This document shows positions 61,321 through 64,000 of a stretch of DNA of 64,000 bases, in pieces; the first letter of the stretch is position 1; every line of letters begins with the position of its first letter. This DNA is from a bacterium. Its GTDB lineage: Bacteria; Planctomycetota; Planctomycetia; Kolteriales; Kolteriaceae. The translations under genes were made by a program, and so were the position numbers. Below the pieces are notes generated by a model. It was not told where the DNA came from. It did no database searches and saw only the letters and a program-made list of their open reading frames with translations. The stretch covers positions 1-64,000 of the forward strand of contig JAIEPU010000113.1 in NCBI GenBank assembly GCA_019748235.1, in the 5' to 3' direction.

Positions 61321-64000
61321 TTACGATTTCCACACCACTTTTACTTCGTGCGGGGCACCATCATCGACGAGTGAAATCCTCCCGGATTCTTGAACCGCGT
61401 CGTCTACTCGAACACTCGGGCCTTCGTCGGACTTCGCTCGTCGAAGATGAATCGTGTACGTTGATCTCCCGAAGCGGTAGCGAACCGAGTATTCATTCCA
61501 ATCATTGGGAACGCACGGTTGAAACCGAAGCATATTTCCCTCCCGACGAAAGCCGATGATGCTCTCGATACCGACTCGATAGAGCCAGCCGGAGGAACCG
61601 GTGTACCAACTCCATCCTCCTCGACCCGCATTAGGGGGCTCGCCGTACACATCTCCGGCCAGCACATACGGCTCGATCATGTATGTATCGGCGGCCGACT
61701 TCGATCGTACTCGCTCGAGCGGATTGAGTATCTGGAAGAGGCGAAACGCACGCTCGGTGTCCCCCATCTCCGCGAAAGCCATCACAACCCATGTGGCGGC
61801 GTGCGTATATTGTCCTCCGTTTTCGCGAATGCCCGCCAAGTAACCTTTCACATATCCTGGGTCGACGGAGGAGTCTGCATCTCGGAAGGGAGGGTCGAAC
61901 AGCTTAATCAAACGATGCTGCGTATCAACCAGCCGTTCAATGACGGAGTTCATCGCCTGTCGACAACGTGCCGGATCTCCCTCGCGTGAGAGAATTCCCC
62001 ACGATTGAGCGATCGAATCGATCTGGCAGGCGCTGTTACTTTGCGACCCGAGCGGCGTGCCGTTGTCGAAGTAAGCTCGCAAATACCATTGCCCGTCCCA
62101 CCCGTTGAGTTCGATGGCGGGCAGAAGTTGTTGAGCGACGGTATCGAATTCTTGAACCACTCCGTGATCCTGACGAGATTCAGCGACCTTGGCAAATCGT
62201 CGAAGATTGGCGAGAAGGAACCACGCATTGAAGACACTTTCGCCACGTCCTTCGTGACCCACGCGGTTCATGCCGTCATTCCAATCCCCTGTCCCCATTA
62301 ACGGAAGACCGTGCGAACCGAATTTACAACCATTTCGAATCGCTCGTACGCAGTGATCATAAAGAGTCGTGGTGTCGGTGGTGACTTCCGGAACACGATA
62401 GTCATCCTCTTGTCCCGGTTGGAGTAGGGGGCCTTGAATAAAGGGAACGAATTCGTCCAGAACGCGAGTATCTCCCGTCACGTCGATGTATTCGCACACG
62501 ACGAATGGCAGCCAAAGGAAATCATCACTGATCCGCGTTCTTACACCTCCTCCACCAGGCGGGTGCCACCAGTGTTGGACGTCACCTTCGGGGAATTGCC
62601 GTGAAGCAGAGCGGAGCAAATGGGCTCGCGCTTCTTCTGACAAAGAATGCATTAGGGCCATGGAGTCCTGCAATTGATCACGGAAACCGTAAGCACCTCC
62701 CGACTGATAGAAACCAGAACGTCCCCAGAAGCGGCAACTGACCGTTTGGTACAGGAGCCATCGATTCACGATTGCATCGAAGCTTGGGACTGGGGTTTGA
62801 ACCTCAATCACGCTCAGTAAATCGTTCCAGAATTCCATCGAACGTTGGCGCGTCGCCTGCACGGCAGGGGGCTGTCGATACTGCTTCGCCAATCGGAGAG
62901 CGTGGTCGCGATCCTCTCCCTGTCCTAACACGAAGATGATTTCTTCGGTCCCATGAGGTGGAAGCACGATGGGGACGCGAAGAGCGCCGCATGGATCGAG
63001 TCCGGCTCCAATCCGTCCGGAAAGATCGGCGACTCGCATGCCCGCGGGATGATCGAGGCTTCCATTACGACCAATGAATTCCGATCGATCCGCGCAAAAA
63101 CTGCGCGGCCGAGTCGAGGTATCGATGAATGCGATTCGGTTCGGACACTCGGGATGTGAACTGTTACGGGCCAGGAGCGTTCCTGTTTCGTGATCCACCT
63201 CGGTCACGATATAGGGAGCATTCTTTTGACGATTTGTGCCGAGCACCCATTCCACATAGAGAGTCGCAGTCAATGAGCGATGCACTAAATCGTTGTTCGT
63301 CAGTCGAAGAATGAAGAATTTGACCGGTTCCTCCGGCGCGACCGACATTTCAAGTTTGCTGCTAATGCCTCGCCGGTGATGTTCGAACATCGAATACCCG
63401 GCTCCGTGAGAAGTCTGGTAGGGTCCTCCATCCCTGATTGGCTCGGGCGTGGGCGTCCAGACTTCCTTACTCTCTTCATCACGGAGGTAGATGATTTCGC
63501 CCGAAGGATCGCTAACAGGGTCGTTGCTCCAAGGAGTCAGACGATTGGCCTGACTATTGACGGCCCAGGTGAAACTGCTTCCCGACTCCGTGACGAGGAA
63601 TCCGAATTGTGGGTTAGCGACGACATTGGACCAAGGGAGAGGGGTTGATTGCTCAAGTCGGTCGGACCCTGACTTACCGGCAAGAAGGATGCGGTATTCC
63701 CTACCGTCGGCTGAAAGTCCTCCGTATCCGTTGGCAAGCGATAGTCCGTCAATATCAAGAGGCGATAATGAATCATTTGCCAATGGAGCGTATCGATCGA
63801 CCGTCTTTCTCGGGGCTGGAATGGGATTCGAAAAAGGCGGTTGCGCTTCAAGTAAGTTGACCTGCTCTAACAGTATTCCACGGTTTCCATGAAATTCACA
63901 ACAGGCCGACGTTCGGAGGAGAATCTGATCGTCAACGGTCAAATGAGCGACGTTTCGAATGAATACTCCGCCCGGCCTGTCGAGAAGATCGAGTTCAAAA
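61321..64000 (-). CDS. GH94 glycoside phosphorylase-like protein, C-terminal part (5' end outside window)
   Basis: The reading frame stays open up to the right edge: the residues just before the TTG at 63942 (DRPGGVFIRNVAH) read as continuous protein, so the real start is outside the window. The visible 893 residues match the GH94 part of large cyclic beta-1,2-glucan synthetases or cellobiose-type phosphorylases: IRDGGPYQTSHGAGYSMFEHHRRGI, QSGGAYGFRDQLQDSMALM, WWHPPGGGGVRTRISDDFLWLPF, GTGDWNDGMNRVGHEGRGESV with the catalytic Asp, and GRGGWSWYTGSSGWLYRVGIESIIGF. The phosphorolysis or cyclisation role depends on the missing N-terminal domains. Confidence 0.85.
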   Translation of the reverse strand, partial: FELDLLDRPGGVFIRNVAHLTVDDQILLRTSACCEFHGNRGILLEQVNLLEAQPPFSNPIPAPRKTVDRYAPLANDSLSPLDIDGLSLANGYGGLSADGREYRILLAGKSGSDRLEQSTPLPWSNVVANPQFGFLVTESGSSFTWAVNSQANRLTPWSNDPVSDPSGEIIYLRDEESKEVWTPTPEPIRDGGPYQTSHGAGYSMFEHHRRGISSKLEMSVAPEEPVKFFILRLTNNDLVHRSLTATLYVEWVLGTNRQKNAPYIVTEVDHETGTLLARNSSHPECPNRIAFIDTSTRPRSFCADRSEFIGRNGSLDHPAGMRVADLSGRIGAGLDPCGALRVPIVLPPHGTEEIIFVLGQGEDRDHALRLAKQYRQPPAVQATRQRSMEFWNDLLSVIEVQTPVPSFDAIVNRWLLYQTVSCRFWGRSGFYQSGGAYGFRDQLQDSMALMHSLSEEARAHLLRSASRQFPEGDVQHWWHPPGGGGVRTRISDDFLWLPFVVCEYIDVTGDTRVLDEFVPFIQGPLLQPGQEDDYRVPEVTTDTTTLYDHCVRAIRNGCKFGSHGLPLMGTGDWNDGMNRVGHEGRGESVFNAWFLLANLRRFAKVAESRQDHGVVQEFDTVAQQLLPAIELNGWDGQWYLRAYFDNGTPLGSQSNSACQIDSIAQSWGILSREGDPARCRQAMNSVIERLVDTQHRLIKLFDPPFRDADSSVDPGYVKGYLAGIRENGGQYTHAATWVVMAFAEMGDTERAFRLFQILNPLERVRSKSAADTYMIEPYVLAGDVYGEPPNAGRGGWSWYTGSSGWLYRVGIESIIGFRREGNMLRFQPCVPNDWNEYSVRYRFGRSTYTIHLRRAKSDEGPSVRVDDAVQESGRISLVDDGAPHEVKVVWKS

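Noticed and set aside
1-64000. CRISPR array, prophage or insertion sequence
   Set aside because: No direct repeats with regular spacing, no transposase or integrase and no phage structural gene could be found by reading the window.

Overview
The window looks like chromosomal DNA of a planctomycete (PVC superphylum). The signs are planctomycete-type secreted proteins: a DUF1549/DUF1553 cytochrome protein followed by a DUF1501 protein, an N-terminal motif of the LEPR-XLL kind on a secreted glycosidase, a small basic protein typical of the PVC group, two ECF sigma factor operons, many short proteins with one membrane segment and a coiled coil, and frequent GTG/TTG starts. The sequence is moderately GC-rich and densely coded. 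I saw no rRNA, tRNA, CRISPR array, transposase, integrase or phage gene. Everything here is read by eye from the sequence and translations; no database search was run.

Region by region. 1-2.7 kb: the 3' part of threonine synthase and a short Hsp70. 2.7-6.0 kb (minus): a tightly overlapped ECF sigma operon ending in a redoxin / cytochrome c / copper monooxygenase fusion. 6.2-9.7 kb (minus): AAA+ ATPase, CvpA-like and YdjM-like membrane proteins. 9.9-13.2 kb (minus): cofactor operon nadC-birA-dus-cobalamin adenosyltransferase, then a Gfo/Idh/MocA oxidoreductase. 14.5-15.3 kb: a non-coding stretch with several hairpins and an orphan terminator-like hairpin. 15.3-20.4 kb: DUF481 outer-membrane protein, a Clp_N-ThiD2-ThiE fusion, two small proteins and a PQQ beta-propeller. 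20.6-25.1 kb: FGGY kinase, DUF493, a single-HKD phospholipase D-like protein, an LptF/LptG permease and the PVC small basic protein. 25.4-31.4 kb (plus): second ECF operon (sigma, membrane protein, secreted helical protein, cytochrome DUF1549/1553, DUF1501). 31.5-34.9 kb (minus): an adenylating enzyme and acyl-CoA reductase/aldehyde dehydrogenase pair, plus a secreted protein. 35.5-38.8 kb (minus): MoaD-like protein and a large GlcD-GlcF-type FAD/Fe-S oxidoreductase. 39.1-40.1 kb: ispF and ruvC. 40.1-43.1 kb (minus): a cluster of four one-TM proteins, three with long coiled coils. 43.3-49.8 kb (minus): mutY, a PafA-type phosphatase, an FHA protein and a multidomain GH18 protein. 50.1-58.7 kb: two flagellar hook/rod proteins with GspF, NfeD, cupin, exo/endonuclease/phosphatase and esterase genes between them. 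58.7-64 kb: hypothetical proteins, a Bax-inhibitor-1 family protein and the C-terminal part of a GH94 glycoside phosphorylase-like protein that runs off the window.

The most promising items for follow-up are the Clp_N-ThiD2-ThiE fusion, the coiled-coil membrane protein cluster, the carboxylate-reducing gene pair with an intercistronic hairpin, the ECF operon with the redox/copper fusion enzyme, and the possible structured RNA at about 14.7-15.07 kb. None of these is proven to be a new system from the sequence alone.
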